A stretch of 64,000 bases of DNA from contig JBDHWQ010000001.1 of NCBI GenBank assembly GCA_039810245.1, forward strand, positions 514,585 to 578,584. The letters are read 5' to 3'. Numbering within the stretch: position 1 is the stretch's first letter; each line of letters opens with the position of its first letter. This document shows positions 33,829 to 43,667 of the stretch, piece by piece. The translations under genes were made by a program, and so were the position numbers. This DNA comes from CALDSL01 sp039810245. Lineage in GTDB: Bacteria; Chloroflexota; Anaerolineae; Anaerolineales; Anaerolineaceae. Below the pieces are notes generated by a model. That model made no database searches. It was not told the DNA's origin and saw only the letters and a list, made by a program, of their open reading frames with translations.

Positions 33829-36210
33829 TTAACGAGATTTGATCGCTTTGGCAAACACCAGCAGCGCCAGCAGCACCCCCGCGCACGGCCAGGCGGGCAT
33901 GCCCTTGCTGCCGGTGGTAGGGATCGGCGCGGGGCTGGGGGTGGCCGTGGGCACGGGCGTGGGAGCAATCGCCGTGGACCCGGCTGGCGTGGTGGGTGTG
34001 ACGAACACCGGCTCCACGGTGGGGATCGCCGTGGGGTTTTGCGCCGTGCCTTCAACCACCGTTTCGTAGGCCTTGCCGTCCGAAAGTACAATCACGCGCT
34101 CGCCCAGTGCCAGGGCCGCGGCCAGCTCGGGGTGGTCGGCAGCCAGGCGGAAGTAGTCCGGCGAGAGGAAGGCCACTTTTTGCGTCTGCATGCTATCAGG
34201 GTCATAGGCGGTGTCCATCCACACGCCCTCGGCCTCGACGAAGGTTTTGCCACCCACCACGCGCACGCGCTGGCCGGCATCTTCGCTGACCGGTGCGGCC
34301 ACGTCCGCCTGTGACAGGGCGCCCTGCCCGGCAGCTTTTTCCACCGCTTCCGCGCCGCTGGGAGCGGCCGGGGCCATGGTGGCCATCATCTGGTATGTGT
34401 CCTGCGCCACGCGGTTCTGCGCCTCGGCGCCCAGGGGCATGGGTTCGGTCACCAGGTATGAGGTGTAGGGCGTGACGATGCCGTAGCGAATGCTGAGTTT
34501 CACGATCTGGTCGATCAGCTCCGGATTGTTGCCCTGCAACCGCACCTGGTTGAGCAGTGCGCCGATCTTGCGCGTGGCCCACAGACGGGGCAAACCCACC
34601 GGCGCGTTGCGGATGGCGCGGCTGTCTTCCACAAAGGGTTGATCATCAAAGCGCAGTTCCTGCTGCCGGCCGTTGACCGTGCCGCGCAGCGTCACCGTGC
34701 GCGCGCCGCCGCCCTTATACCGCCCGGTGATGATCACCTGGCTTCCGGAGAACAGGTCGGGCAGCGGGCTGGGGTACACGTCGTACACGTTCAGCCCGCC
34801 GAAGTCCAGCGCCAGGTCGGTGAGCACCGGGGTGCTGATGCGCGCGTAGAAGCCGGATAGGGCCTCGTCCAGGGCCTCGCCCGGCCGCACGTAGGTGCTC
34901 AGGCCGTGATGCGCCTGGCTGAGCGAATCCAGCAAGAATGTATCCACGTCGTAGCCCACGCCAAATGGGAACAGGCGCAGGTTATCGCCGGCAGCCGCGG
35001 AAAAATTCGCCAGGATCGATGGGCTGTCCTGCACGCCCTCGGTGGGCAGGCCGTCGGTGAGGAAGATCAGGAAGGTGGGGCGCTCCTGGTCAGCCACGGC
35101 AGCGGCTTCCAGCAGCGCGCGGTTGATGTCGGTGCTGCCGGCCGCGCTTAGACTGTCCACCCACGCCAGCGCCTGGGGCGCATCCGCAGCCGGGCGCAGC
35201 GCCGGGTCGAACACTTCGACGCCGGTAGAGAAAGCAGTGATATGGAAACGATCGCCCGGGTTGAGGTTGGTGAGGATATAGCGCAGGGCAGCCTGCGCCT
35301 GCTGGAATTTCTCGCCTTCCATGCTGCCCGAATGATCCAGCACCAGCAGCACATCCTTTGAGATGGTCGCAGCCTGCGCGCCGGGTTTGGGGGCCAGCAG
35401 CAGCAGGAAAAAGCCGTCCACGTCGGTCGGGTCGCCGGGGTCGCGGTAGCTGAAGACGTGGAATGCCTCGGTCTCGCCCAGCGAATACAGCAGCTCGAAG
35501 TCCTGATCGGGGCGCGTGTTAGCGGCCTCGTAGGTCACGCGCGCCTGCTGCTCGCCGGGGCGCTGCACCGTCACCGCGTGGCTGGGCGAGTACACTGCGC
35601 GCAGCGGCTGGCTGGCGCGCACGTCCACCTGGATCGTCACGCTCTCCACCGGCGCGGCGGAGAACTTCTCAGTATTTAGCGGGTAGGAATAGCGCACCAG
35701 GCCGTTTTCGGCAGTCAGCACCTGGCTGTATTCCAGCTCGATGCGCCGCTCGCCATCCGGTGGGATGGGAAATACGCTGGCCTGCACCGCACCGCGCCCC
35801 ACATATTCCAGCAGGGCCGGGTCGCGCAGCTCGCGCACCGTATCCTCGTACACGCGGCGCGCTTCTTCAGCAGTCAGCACCTTGCCTTCCACCGGCTGGC
35901 CATCCACCCACAGGGTAAAGCTGTTAACGGCCGCGTCTTTCGGGAGTGGGAAAACGTAGGTACCTTCGATGGGGTAAGAATTAGGGTTGTGGAACATCTG
36001 GTCCACGTGCGTGGTGGCGATCTGCTCCTCGATACGCACCGTCACGTGGTGGTAGCGGATATCGAGCTGCTCCACCGGGCGCTCGGGGGGTACCGGGCAC
36101 TCGGGCGGGCGGCACGGTGGCGGGATGATAATCCCGTCCGCAAATACTGGCCCGGCGGCTGTGGCGAGCAGCACCAGGCTGAACAACAGGGCGAACACGA
36201 TCCTCTTCAT
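33829..36210 (-). CDS. Exported VIT and von Willebrand A domain protein with C-terminal anchor
   Basis: 793 residues. Signal peptide 1-22 (cleavage near PVFADG). A vault/inter-alpha-trypsin (VIT) domain follows (HVDQMFHNPNSYPIEGTYVF, WVDGQPVEGKVLTAEEARRV), then a VWA domain with an intact MIDAS (Asp292-x-Ser294-x-Ser296 in VLDHSGSMEGEKF, and FLTDGLPTEG). After a beta-rich region and a Pro/Thr linker, the end has PTTGSKG, a hydrophobic helix (WPCAGVLLALLVFA) and basic KAIKSR, like a sortase or other sorting tail. It is probably a surface adhesion or protein-binding factor using a divalent metal. GAGGAG precedes the ATG at 36210. Confidence 0.85.
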   Translation of the reverse strand: MKRIVFALLFSLVLLATAAGPVFADGIIIPPPCRPPECPVPPERPVEQLDIRYHHVTVRIEEQIATTHVDQMFHNPNSYPIEGTYVFPLPKDAAVNSFTLWVDGQPVEGKVLTAEEARRVYEDTVRELRDPALLEYVGRGAVQASVFPIPPDGERRIELEYSQVLTAENGLVRYSYPLNTEKFSAAPVESVTIQVDVRASQPLRAVYSPSHAVTVQRPGEQQARVTYEAANTRPDQDFELLYSLGETEAFHVFSYRDPGDPTDVDGFFLLLLAPKPGAQAATISKDVLLVLDHSGSMEGEKFQQAQAALRYILTNLNPGDRFHITAFSTGVEVFDPALRPAADAPQALAWVDSLSAAGSTDINRALLEAAAVADQERPTFLIFLTDGLPTEGVQDSPSILANFSAAAGDNLRLFPFGVGYDVDTFLLDSLSQAHHGLSTYVRPGEALDEALSGFYARISTPVLTDLALDFGGLNVYDVYPSPLPDLFSGSQVIITGRYKGGGARTVTLRGTVNGRQQELRFDDQPFVEDSRAIRNAPVGLPRLWATRKIGALLNQVRLQGNNPELIDQIVKLSIRYGIVTPYTSYLVTEPMPLGAEAQNRVAQDTYQMMATMAPAAPSGAEAVEKAAGQGALSQADVAAPVSEDAGQRVRVVGGKTFVEAEGVWMDTAYDPDSMQTQKVAFLSPDYFRLAADHPELAAALALGERVIVLSDGKAYETVVEGTAQNPTAIPTVEPVFVTPTTPAGSTAIAPTPVPTATPSPAPIPTTGSKGMPAWPCAGVLLALLVFAKAIKSR

Positions 36211-36312
36211 GGCGTCTCCTCGTCGCAGCCCGGCGCGTTGGTTTCCCGGGCCTGCTCTCAAAGATAAGACGCCCAGGAGGAATTTTTGTTCCGGTGGAGG
36301 AAACCTCATGTA

Positions 36313-36343
36313 TCTCGTTCCCACGCAGAGCGTGGGAACGAGA
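36313..36343. repeat. Palindromic dispersed-repeat-like element
   Basis: A perfect 13-base inverted repeat (TCTCGTTCCCACG / CGTGGGAACGAGA) with loop CAGAG, in a 222-base gap with no gene. The GTTCCCACGC-NNN-GCGTGGGAAC pattern is familiar to me as a dispersed repeat in several unrelated bacteria; only one copy is in this window. Confidence 0.5.
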
Positions 36344-36432
36344 AAAGAAGCATCAGAAACCAAAAGGATCGTTGCGATTTCAAGTTTTTCTTAGCCTTTA
36401 CAGTCCCTGCGCTTCTTTCGCGGCTTCGCGAT

Positions 36433-38193
36433 TCAACCGTCCTTCAACCTGGCATTCTGCACCCGCCAAAGCTGTGCATAGCGCCCGCCGGATGCCAGCA
36501 GTTCGGCGTGCGCTCCACGCTCGATGGCGCGGCCGCCTTCCAGCACCACGATCTCATCTACCCGCTCGGTCACGCCGCTCAGCTCGTGCGTGATCAGCAG
36601 CCAGGCCCGTCCTGCCAGCGCCTGCTCCAGCAATTCCATCACCCGCGCCGCGGTGGCCGGGTCGAGGTGCGCTGCCGGCTCGTCTAGGATCACCAACCCC
36701 GCATCGCGCAAAACGGCACGCGCCAGGCTCAGCCGCTGGCGCTCACCACCGCTGAGCGGGGCATCGTGCTCGCCCAACCAGGTATCCAGGCCATCCGGCT
36801 GCCCCGCCAGCCAGCCGTCCAGCCCTGCCGCCGCTAATGCCCGCCGCAGATCCGCTTCGCTAGCCCCCGGGCGTGCCAGCCGCAGGTTCTGCGCCACCGT
36901 GGCGCGAAAAAGGTAGGTGTCCTGCGCCACCACGGCCATGCGCGCGCGTATTTCCGCCGCCGGCAGCGCGCGCATGTCCACCCCGTCCCAAAACATTGTC
37001 CCCGGCGGGCAATCCCAAAAGCGCAGCAGCAGCCGCGCCAGGGTGGTCTTGCCGGACCCGCTGGCGCCCACCAGCGCCACGCGTTTGCCGGGTGGCAAAT
37101 CGAGGTCAATATCTTCCAGCGCGGGCGGCAGATTAGGCGCGTAGCGGAAGGTCAGCCCGCGGATGGTGATGTCCATGCGCTTAGGAAGGGACAGGGGCGC
37201 GGGTTCATCCATCACCGCGGGGGAAGCGTCAGCCAGGGCGAAAATGCGCCGTCCCGCGGCAATGCTGGATTGTAGCTGCTGCGCCGCGGCCGGCAGCGGC
37301 AGTACCGCCTCAAAGCTGGACAGCACCAGCAGCGAAATGACCGCCAGCAGCACCCCATCCAACTGGCCGCCGGCCACCAGCGGGATGGCCACCAGCAGCG
37401 CTGCGAGCAAGGTCAGGTTCTGGGTAAGCTGCTCCAATGCACTCCCCAGCCCACCCACCCACGCGGCGCGCACCTGCGCCCGGGCGGCGGCGGCATCCAG
37501 GGCGCGCAGCGCATCCAGCCGTGCCGGAGCCGCGCCATAGGCCAACAGCTCAGCCAGCCCCTGCACGTCGTCAACGATACCGGCCTGCAGCTCCGCGCGC
37601 GCCGCGGTCAGCGCCTGCGCCGGGCGGCGTCCAAGGGCCGAGGCCAGCAGCGGCACACCCAACCCGCCCAACAGCATCCCGCCCGCCAGAACGTAGCCCA
37701 GGCGGGCGTCGTACCTCCCGGTGAACAGCGCCATGCCCACCGTCACCAGCAGCGCGGCCAGCGGAGGCGCGGCGGCGCGCACATAAAAGTTCTCCAGACT
37801 CTCGATATCCCCAACAGCGCGCGCCAGCAGGTCGCCGCCGCGGTAGTCCACCAGCCGCGCCGGGGCCAGCGGCTCGACGGCGCGGTACAGCCAGGCGCGC
37901 AGCCGGGCCAGCAGGCGAAAGTTAACCGCGTGCGCGGCCAGGCGCTCGCCGTAGCGCAGCAGCCCGCGCGCGATGCCAAAGAAACGCACGCCCACGATCG
38001 CCACCTGCAGCACGGAGATGGATGGATGCAGCGCCGCCCCGGCGATCACGTACGCCGACGTGCCCAGCAGGCCGATCCCCGCGGCGGTAGTACCCGCGCT
38101 GAGCAGCACAGACAGCGCCACCCATGCTGCGAACGGGCGCAGGAAGCCTGCCAGCCGTGCGATCACCACGCGCGCGGTCAGCGCCCGGCTCAC
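36433..38193 (-). CDS. cydC: Thiol reductant ABC exporter subunit CydC
   Basis: 586 residues: six membrane helices (ABC type 1) then one nucleotide-binding domain. Walker A VGASGSGKTTLA, signature LSGGERQRLSLAR, Walker B LVILDEPAAHLD, H-loop LLITHE. The early segment GIARGLLRYGERLAAHAV matches CydC. With CydD it exports cysteine and glutathione needed for cytochrome bd assembly and heme insertion; its bd oxidase is encoded at 14335-16761, about 20 kb away. The start overlaps the cydD stop by four bases, giving coupled translation. Confidence 0.92.
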   Translation of the reverse strand: MSRALTARVVIARLAGFLRPFAAWVALSVLLSAGTTAAGIGLLGTSAYVIAGAALHPSISVLQVAIVGVRFFGIARGLLRYGERLAAHAVNFRLLARLRAWLYRAVEPLAPARLVDYRGGDLLARAVGDIESLENFYVRAAAPPLAALLVTVGMALFTGRYDARLGYVLAGGMLLGGLGVPLLASALGRRPAQALTAARAELQAGIVDDVQGLAELLAYGAAPARLDALRALDAAAARAQVRAAWVGGLGSALEQLTQNLTLLAALLVAIPLVAGGQLDGVLLAVISLLVLSSFEAVLPLPAAAQQLQSSIAAGRRIFALADASPAVMDEPAPLSLPKRMDITIRGLTFRYAPNLPPALEDIDLDLPPGKRVALVGASGSGKTTLARLLLRFWDCPPGTMFWDGVDMRALPAAEIRARMAVVAQDTYLFRATVAQNLRLARPGASEADLRRALAAAGLDGWLAGQPDGLDTWLGEHDAPLSGGERQRLSLARAVLRDAGLVILDEPAAHLDPATAARVMELLEQALAGRAWLLITHELSGVTERVDEIVVLEGGRAIERGAHAELLASGGRYAQLWRVQNARLKDG

Positions 38194-39929
38194 CGGGTGC
38201 CTCCCACCAGGGCCGCGTATGCACCGCTCCGCGCCAGCAAGCTGGCATGCGTGCCCTCTTCCACCACGCGCCCACCGTCCAGCACCACAATGCGATCGGC
38301 CTCGGCGGCGGTCTGGCGGCTGTGCGCCACGGTCAGAACCGCCGCGCCACTGGCGGAGTGCAGCGCGCGTGCCGCGGTCAGGAATGCCGCCGTGTTTTCC
38401 GGGTCGAGGTGCGCGGTGGGCTCGTCTAATACCAGCAACGGCGCGTTTTTCAAATAGGCGCGCGCCAGCGCCAACCGCTGCGCCTGCCCGCCGCTCAGCC
38501 GCGCCCCGCCCTCGCCCACCGGGGTATCCAGCCCGGCGGGCAGCGACCGCGCGAAATCATCTAGCCCGGCCAGCCGCAGCGCATCCCACAGCGCGGCATC
38601 GTCCGCGCCGGGCCAGCCCAGGCGCAGGTTGGCGGCGATGCTCGCGTGGAACAGGTGCGGCCGCTGCGGCACCCAGGCCACCAGCGCGCGCCAGGCATTC
38701 AAGTCCAGCGCGCGCGCTTCCCATGCTCCCAGCAGGATACGCCCGCGCTGCGGCACGTCAAAACGCAGCAGCAGGTCTACCAGCGTGCTTTTGCCCGCCC
38801 CGCTGTGGCCCACCAGGGCAACGTGCTCGCCAGGTTGGATAATGAAGCTCGCGCCGGTCAACGCGTTCAGTTCGCTGCCCGGGTAGCGGTAATACACATC
38901 CTCAAACCTCACCGCCAGCCTTCCCGGCCGTCCTTTAGGCAGTACCCCAGGCCCAGGTACGGAAGCTTGCCCTTCAGCCGGCAGGTCGAAGATCTCAAAA
39001 ATGCGTTTGGCTGCCGCAACCCCGCTCATCCCGGCGTGAAAACGCGCCCCAAGCTGGCGCAGCGGTTGATAGAATTCGGGCGCCAACAGCAGCAGGAAAA
39101 ACGCCTCTTCAAACCCCACCCGGCCATACAACAGCCGCAGACCAATCTGCACCGCGATCACCGCCGTGCTGAGCGTGCCGACCAGTTCCAGTACCAGTGC
39201 GGAGAGGAAGGTAACGCGCAGCACGCTCATGGTGGCCGCGCGGTAACGCTCACTGACCGCGAGGATGCGTTCTTCCTGACGCGCGCTCTGCCCCAGCGTC
39301 TTGAGCGTTTCCAACCCCTGCAGCGTATCGAGGAAAAAGGCGCTCATGCGGCTGAGCGAGCGAAACTGCCGCCGCGTCAGCTTTTCCGAAGCCTGGCCGA
39401 TCAGCACCATGAATACCGGGATCAGCGGCGCGGTGAGCAGCAGCACCAGCGCCGAAAGCAAATCAATGGGAAAGACCACCGCCAGGATGATCAGCGGGAG
39501 AGCGGCGGCCAGCACCACCTGGGGTAGGTACTGGCTAAAATACGCATCCAGCGCCTCAATTCCCTGCATGGCGGTGTTGGCCAGCTCACCGCTCTGCTGG
39601 CCGCGCAGCCCGGCCGGCCCGGCGCCGAACATCCGCTCCAGCAGCGCTGCGCGCAGCCGGGTCTTGACCTGCACCGCCAGCCGTCCCGCGCTCACCTCAC
39701 CCAGCAGGGTGGCAAGCGCGCGCAGCAGCATGATTCCCAGCAGCCCCGTCATCAGCGGCGCCACGTGCATCAGCCCCTGCCCACCCAGGAATACACCCGC
39801 CACCACCCGGCTGAGCGTCCGCGCCTGGAGCAGCACCAAAACACCACCGGCAATACCACACAGCACTGCCAGCAGGAAGGGCGAGAGCGCGGCGCGCAGC
39901 ACGCGCAATAATCGGCGATCGAGGATCAT
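38190..39929 (-). CDS. cydD: Thiol reductant ABC exporter subunit CydD
   Basis: 579 residues. Transmembrane domain with VKTRLRAALLERMFGAGPAG, then the ATPase domain: VGHSGAGKSTLVDLLLRF, LSGGQAQRLALARAYLKNA, LLVLDEPTAHLDPE. EFYQPLRQLGARFHAG is characteristic of CydD. The ATG at 39929 is preferred because the extra upstream codons lack homology and overlap an AT-rich promoter-like stretch containing TACAAT. It forms a heterodimer with CydC. Confidence 0.92.
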   Translation of the reverse strand: MILDRRLLRVLRAALSPFLLAVLCGIAGGVLVLLQARTLSRVVAGVFLGGQGLMHVAPLMTGLLGIMLLRALATLLGEVSAGRLAVQVKTRLRAALLERMFGAGPAGLRGQQSGELANTAMQGIEALDAYFSQYLPQVVLAAALPLIILAVVFPIDLLSALVLLLTAPLIPVFMVLIGQASEKLTRRQFRSLSRMSAFFLDTLQGLETLKTLGQSARQEERILAVSERYRAATMSVLRVTFLSALVLELVGTLSTAVIAVQIGLRLLYGRVGFEEAFFLLLLAPEFYQPLRQLGARFHAGMSGVAAAKRIFEIFDLPAEGQASVPGPGVLPKGRPGRLAVRFEDVYYRYPGSELNALTGASFIIQPGEHVALVGHSGAGKSTLVDLLLRFDVPQRGRILLGAWEARALDLNAWRALVAWVPQRPHLFHASIAANLRLGWPGADDAALWDALRLAGLDDFARSLPAGLDTPVGEGGARLSGGQAQRLALARAYLKNAPLLVLDEPTAHLDPENTAAFLTAARALHSASGAAVLTVAHSRQTAAEADRIVVLDGGRVVEEGTHASLLARSGAYAALVGGTR

Positions 39930-39980
39930 GGTGAGGTGCTTTCTGTGAAGGTATTGTACTGTCCTTGCCACCGGAATTGA

Positions 39981-39986
39981 TATAAT
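39981..39986 (+). promoter_or_regulatory. Possible -10 box of the GH13-like gene
   Basis: TATAAT about 83 bases before the ATG; no good -35 found. The gap between divergent cydD and this gene is 139 bases. Confidence 0.35.
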
Positions 39987-40068
39987 GAGGTCAGCACCAC
40001 CTCAATCAAGGTAGTCAGGATACAGCCGCGGCTGGTCAGAGCGCCCAGGCGGAGAAGGAGCGGGTGAG

Positions 40069-43000
40069 ATGGAATTTCACATTTCCCGGCAGGCACGCGA
40101 TCGCTATCAGGTCGATCGCTCGTTGTTTTCGATCAGCGGCAATATCATTTTTGCCAATTTCCATGCCGTACGCGTATTCGCCCAGAAAATGAACCAGCAG
40201 CGCGACGTGGTCAACTTCCCCGAGCGCGCGGTGAAGGCGGGTGAATTGAACGCGCTGGGGCTGATGGATGAGATCATGCACCACATGCTGGCGCTCTACC
40301 GCCGGCAAAAGAACCCGGCCGTCCTGCAACAGGCCCTCGATTACCTGGGTAAGCGCATTGGTGAAGAGGCGGTCAGCCGTGCCTTGCGAACTTTCACACA
40401 GGAATTTCCGCCGTTGGCCGTCTATCTACGCGAGCAGAGCATGGACGACTGGTTTGCCGGCAACACCGAGGGACTGCCCAACGCCGCCGTGGCGCTGGAA
40501 GAAATGCTGCTGTTATGGGTCACCAACCAGAACACCGCCGCTTATCCTTACCAGGAACTTTTCGACGACGCCAATCTCAATAACAGCACCGATTACCCGC
40601 TGATGATGCGCGAGCTGCGCAACTTCTTTGAAAGCCAGCCGCGTTTTGGTCCCGATAACCAGAACCTGATCGACATGCTGCGCGCCCCCGCGCTGGCTAA
40701 CCCCAATTCGCTCACCGCGCAGCTCGATTTTATCCGCGCGCGCTGGATCGACATGTTAGGAACCTTTCTCTACCGCCTGTTGAGCAGCATTGATCTGCTC
40801 AAGGAAGAGGAAAAGGCCGCCTTCTTTGGCATGGGCGGGCCGGGGCCGGTCGAAATCCCGATCTATGGTCGCGGCGGCAAGGGCCTGGGAAGCATGGAAG
40901 GTGAGGCCGAACGCTTCAGCATGGACCGCGAGTGGATGCCGCGCCTGGTGATGATGGCCAAAAACTCGTTCGTGTGGCTGAACCAGTTAAGTCAAAAATA
41001 CGGCCGCGATATCCGCCACCTCGACCAGATCCCAGATGAGGAGTTGGACGACCTGGCACGCTCGGGCTTTTCCGGCCTGTGGCTGATCGGTCTGTGGGAG
41101 CGCAGCCGCGCCTCGGCGCGCATCAAGGTGCTGACCGGTAACCCCGATGCGGTGGCATCTGCTTACTCGCTGGCAGGCTATTCCATCGCCGGCGACCTGG
41201 GTGGTGAGGATGCTTATCGCAACTTGCGCGACCGGGCCTGGCAGCGTGGCATCCGCCTGGCGTCAGATATGGTCCCCAACCATATGGGCATCGATTCATC
41301 CTGGGTGCTGGACCACCCGGACTGGTTTGTTGGCCTGGATTACAGCCCCTTCCCCTCGTATTCCTTCAATGGCGAAAACCTGTCGGGCAGCGACCGGGTA
41401 GGCATCTACCTTGAAGATCATTATTTCGACCGCACCGATGCCGCGGTAGTCTTCAAGCGCGTCGATTTTGGCAGCGGTCACGCGCGCTATATCTATCATG
41501 GCAACGATGGAACCAGCATGCCCTGGAATGACACCGCCCAGCTCAACTATCTCAACCCCGAAGTGCGCGAAGCGGTGATCCAGACCATACTGCACGTGGC
41601 GCGCATGTTCCCCATCATCCGCTTTGACGCCGCCATGACCCTGGCCAAGAAGCACTACCAGCGGCTGTGGTTCCCCGAGCCGGGTACCGGCGGGGCCATC
41701 CCCTCTCGCGCTGATTTTGCCCTCACCAAAGAGCAGTTCGATGCTTTGATGCCGGTGGAATTCTGGCGCGAAGTGGTCGACCGTGCCGCGGTCGAAGCGC
41801 CGGATACGCTGCTGCTGGCCGAAGCCTTCTGGATGATGGAAGGTTATTTCGTGCGCACGCTGGGCATGCACCGCGTATATAACAGCGCCTTTATGAACCT
41901 TCTGCGCAACGAAGAGAACGACAAGTACCGCGCGGTGATGAAAAATACGCTGGAGTTCGATCCCGAGATCATGCGCCGCTACGTCAACTTTATGAACAAC
42001 CCCGACGAGCGCACCGCGGTCGACCAGTTTGGCAAGGGCGAGAAGTACTTCGGCATCTGCACGCTGATGGCTACCATGCCCGGCCTGCCCATGTTCGGGC
42101 ACGGGCAAATTCAGGGCTTTTCCGAGAAATATGGCATGGAATTCCGCCGTGCGTTATGGGACGAGCAGCCCGACCCGTACCTGATCGAGCGCCACCAGCG
42201 CGAAATCTTCCCGCTGCTGCACCGCCGCGCCGAATTTGCCGGGGTGGATCACTTCCTGCTTTATGACTTTTTCACGCCCGAAGGCAGCGTCAATGAAGAT
42301 GTATATGCGTTCTCCAACGGTCTGGGGGGCGCGCGCAACCTGGTGGTGTACCACAACCGCTTTGGCAACACCCGCGGCTGGGTGCGCACATCGGTGGGGT
42401 TTATGGACAAAACCACACGCCAGATTCGCCAGCGTCCATTGAGCGAAGGGTTGGACCTGCATCCCACTGATAACAACTACGTCACCTTCCGCGACCATGT
42501 CACCGGACTGCAATATCTGGCATCCAGCCGCGATATCGCCGAGCGCGGGCTGTTCCTCGAGCTGCACGCCTACCAGTATTATGTGCTGCTGGACATTCAG
42601 GAAGTGCAGGATGACGCGCTGGGCTCGTACCGCCAGCTCAATGCATACCTGCAGGGGCGCGGTGTGCCCGACCTGCAAATGGCCAGGCGCGAGCTGCTCC
42701 AGCAGCCGGTGCAGAACCCGTTGCGCCAGATTATCAACCCCGGTTACTTCCAGTACCTGCTTGAACAGCGCCTGGGGGGGAAGAAACCCGCGCTGGCGCC
42801 TAATCTGCTGGGCGAAGCGCAGCAAAAGGCGAACGATCTGCTGGCCGGCATCAGCGCGCTGACCGGGTTCGATACCAACCGCGCCACGCTCAGCCGCGCC
42901 ATCGCCCTGGAGCTGCTGCAGGTACTGGCCTTGCCGCTGCTGGAGCAGCGCTACCCGCTGCCCGGCTCCAGGCTGTACCCCAAAGCTGCCGTCTACTGGC

Positions 43001-43611
43001 GCGAGGGGCTGGAAGCGGCCGGCGAGCGCTGGCTGGCACTGTTCGCGTACACCTTCCTGCACCGGGCCGGCGAGCTTTCCGGCGAAACAGACGCGCAGCA
43101 GCTCACCCTGAGCTGGTTTGACGAATGGCAGGTGGGTCGCATGCTAACCGAAACCGCCCAGGCCCTGGGCCACAGTCAGGAAGCTGCCGGCCGCGTCACG
43201 CGCCAGGTGCGGCTGTTGATTGGTCAGCAGGGCTGGTTTGCCGAGCTGGGCGCGCTGCCGCTGGGAGAAATCTTGCAAGGCTGGCTGGCGAAAGAAGAAG
43301 TGCGCACTTTCCTGGGCATCAACCGCTACCAGGGAGTGCTGTGGTTCAACCACGAAGCCTTTGACGATTTTCTATGGCTGATGCTGACCGGCGCTACGCT
43401 CGAAGCCATGAACGACCCGCGGTTAAGCGCGCCGGATGTGATCGAGCGCCTGGTGAGCACTCACGAAGTCATCCAGCGCCTGCAAGCCGCCGAAGAAGGC
43501 TCCGGCTTCCAGCTGGAAAAACTACTGACGGCAGTGGAATTGGCAGAGAAACCGCAAGCAGATGTCGAAGTACAGTCGAATGAGACGCTGCAAGAGAAGC
43601 CTGCCGAATAA
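40069..43611 (+). CDS. Very long GH13 (alpha-amylase fold) family protein
   Basis: 1180 residues; most GH13 enzymes are 450-700. The catalytic barrel spans about 330-760: region I SDMVPNHMG (Asp400, His405), region II IRFDAAM (nucleophile Asp520), region III LLAEAFW (acid/base Glu585) and region IV as NNPDER (Asp646), where the usual His before Asp is replaced by Pro. Residues 1-320 are helical with no recognised domain; 830-1180 are also mostly helical. No signal peptide, so it is cytoplasmic, perhaps in glycogen or alpha-glucan turnover together with the convergent GH57 enzyme. AAGGAG precedes the ATG. Confidence 0.8.
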   Translation: MEFHISRQARDRYQVDRSLFSISGNIIFANFHAVRVFAQKMNQQRDVVNFPERAVKAGELNALGLMDEIMHHMLALYRRQKNPAVLQQALDYLGKRIGEEAVSRALRTFTQEFPPLAVYLREQSMDDWFAGNTEGLPNAAVALEEMLLLWVTNQNTAAYPYQELFDDANLNNSTDYPLMMRELRNFFESQPRFGPDNQNLIDMLRAPALANPNSLTAQLDFIRARWIDMLGTFLYRLLSSIDLLKEEEKAAFFGMGGPGPVEIPIYGRGGKGLGSMEGEAERFSMDREWMPRLVMMAKNSFVWLNQLSQKYGRDIRHLDQIPDEELDDLARSGFSGLWLIGLWERSRASARIKVLTGNPDAVASAYSLAGYSIAGDLGGEDAYRNLRDRAWQRGIRLASDMVPNHMGIDSSWVLDHPDWFVGLDYSPFPSYSFNGENLSGSDRVGIYLEDHYFDRTDAAVVFKRVDFGSGHARYIYHGNDGTSMPWNDTAQLNYLNPEVREAVIQTILHVARMFPIIRFDAAMTLAKKHYQRLWFPEPGTGGAIPSRADFALTKEQFDALMPVEFWREVVDRAAVEAPDTLLLAEAFWMMEGYFVRTLGMHRVYNSAFMNLLRNEENDKYRAVMKNTLEFDPEIMRRYVNFMNNPDERTAVDQFGKGEKYFGICTLMATMPGLPMFGHGQIQGFSEKYGMEFRRALWDEQPDPYLIERHQREIFPLLHRRAEFAGVDHFLLYDFFTPEGSVNEDVYAFSNGLGGARNLVVYHNRFGNTRGWVRTSVGFMDKTTRQIRQRPLSEGLDLHPTDNNYVTFRDHVTGLQYLASSRDIAERGLFLELHAYQYYVLLDIQEVQDDALGSYRQLNAYLQGRGVPDLQMARRELLQQPVQNPLRQIINPGYFQYLLEQRLGGKKPALAPNLLGEAQQKANDLLAGISALTGFDTNRATLSRAIALELLQVLALPLLEQRYPLPGSRLYPKAAVYWREGLEAAGERWLALFAYTFLHRAGELSGETDAQQLTLSWFDEWQVGRMLTETAQALGHSQEAAGRVTRQVRLLIGQQGWFAELGALPLGEILQGWLAKEEVRTFLGINRYQGVLWFNHEAFDDFLWLMLTGATLEAMNDPRLSAPDVIERLVSTHEVIQRLQAAEEGSGFQLEKLLTAVELAEKPQADVEVQSNETLQEKPAE

Positions 43612-43631
43612 CTGGAAGAATAATCGTCTAG

Positions 43632-43664
43632 AAAGAGCGAACCTTGTGGTTCGCTCTTTTTTTA
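43632..43664 (+). terminator. Terminator after the GH13-like gene
   Basis: A perfect 12-base stem (AAAGAGCGAACC / GGTTCGCTCTTT), TTGT loop, with a T-run, placed between convergent genes. Confidence 0.85.
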
Positions 43665-43667
43665 TTC

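Noticed and set aside
39930..39971. Upstream extension of cydD and a TACAAT promoter there
   Set aside because: The extra 14 codons have no family similarity and the -35 is poor.
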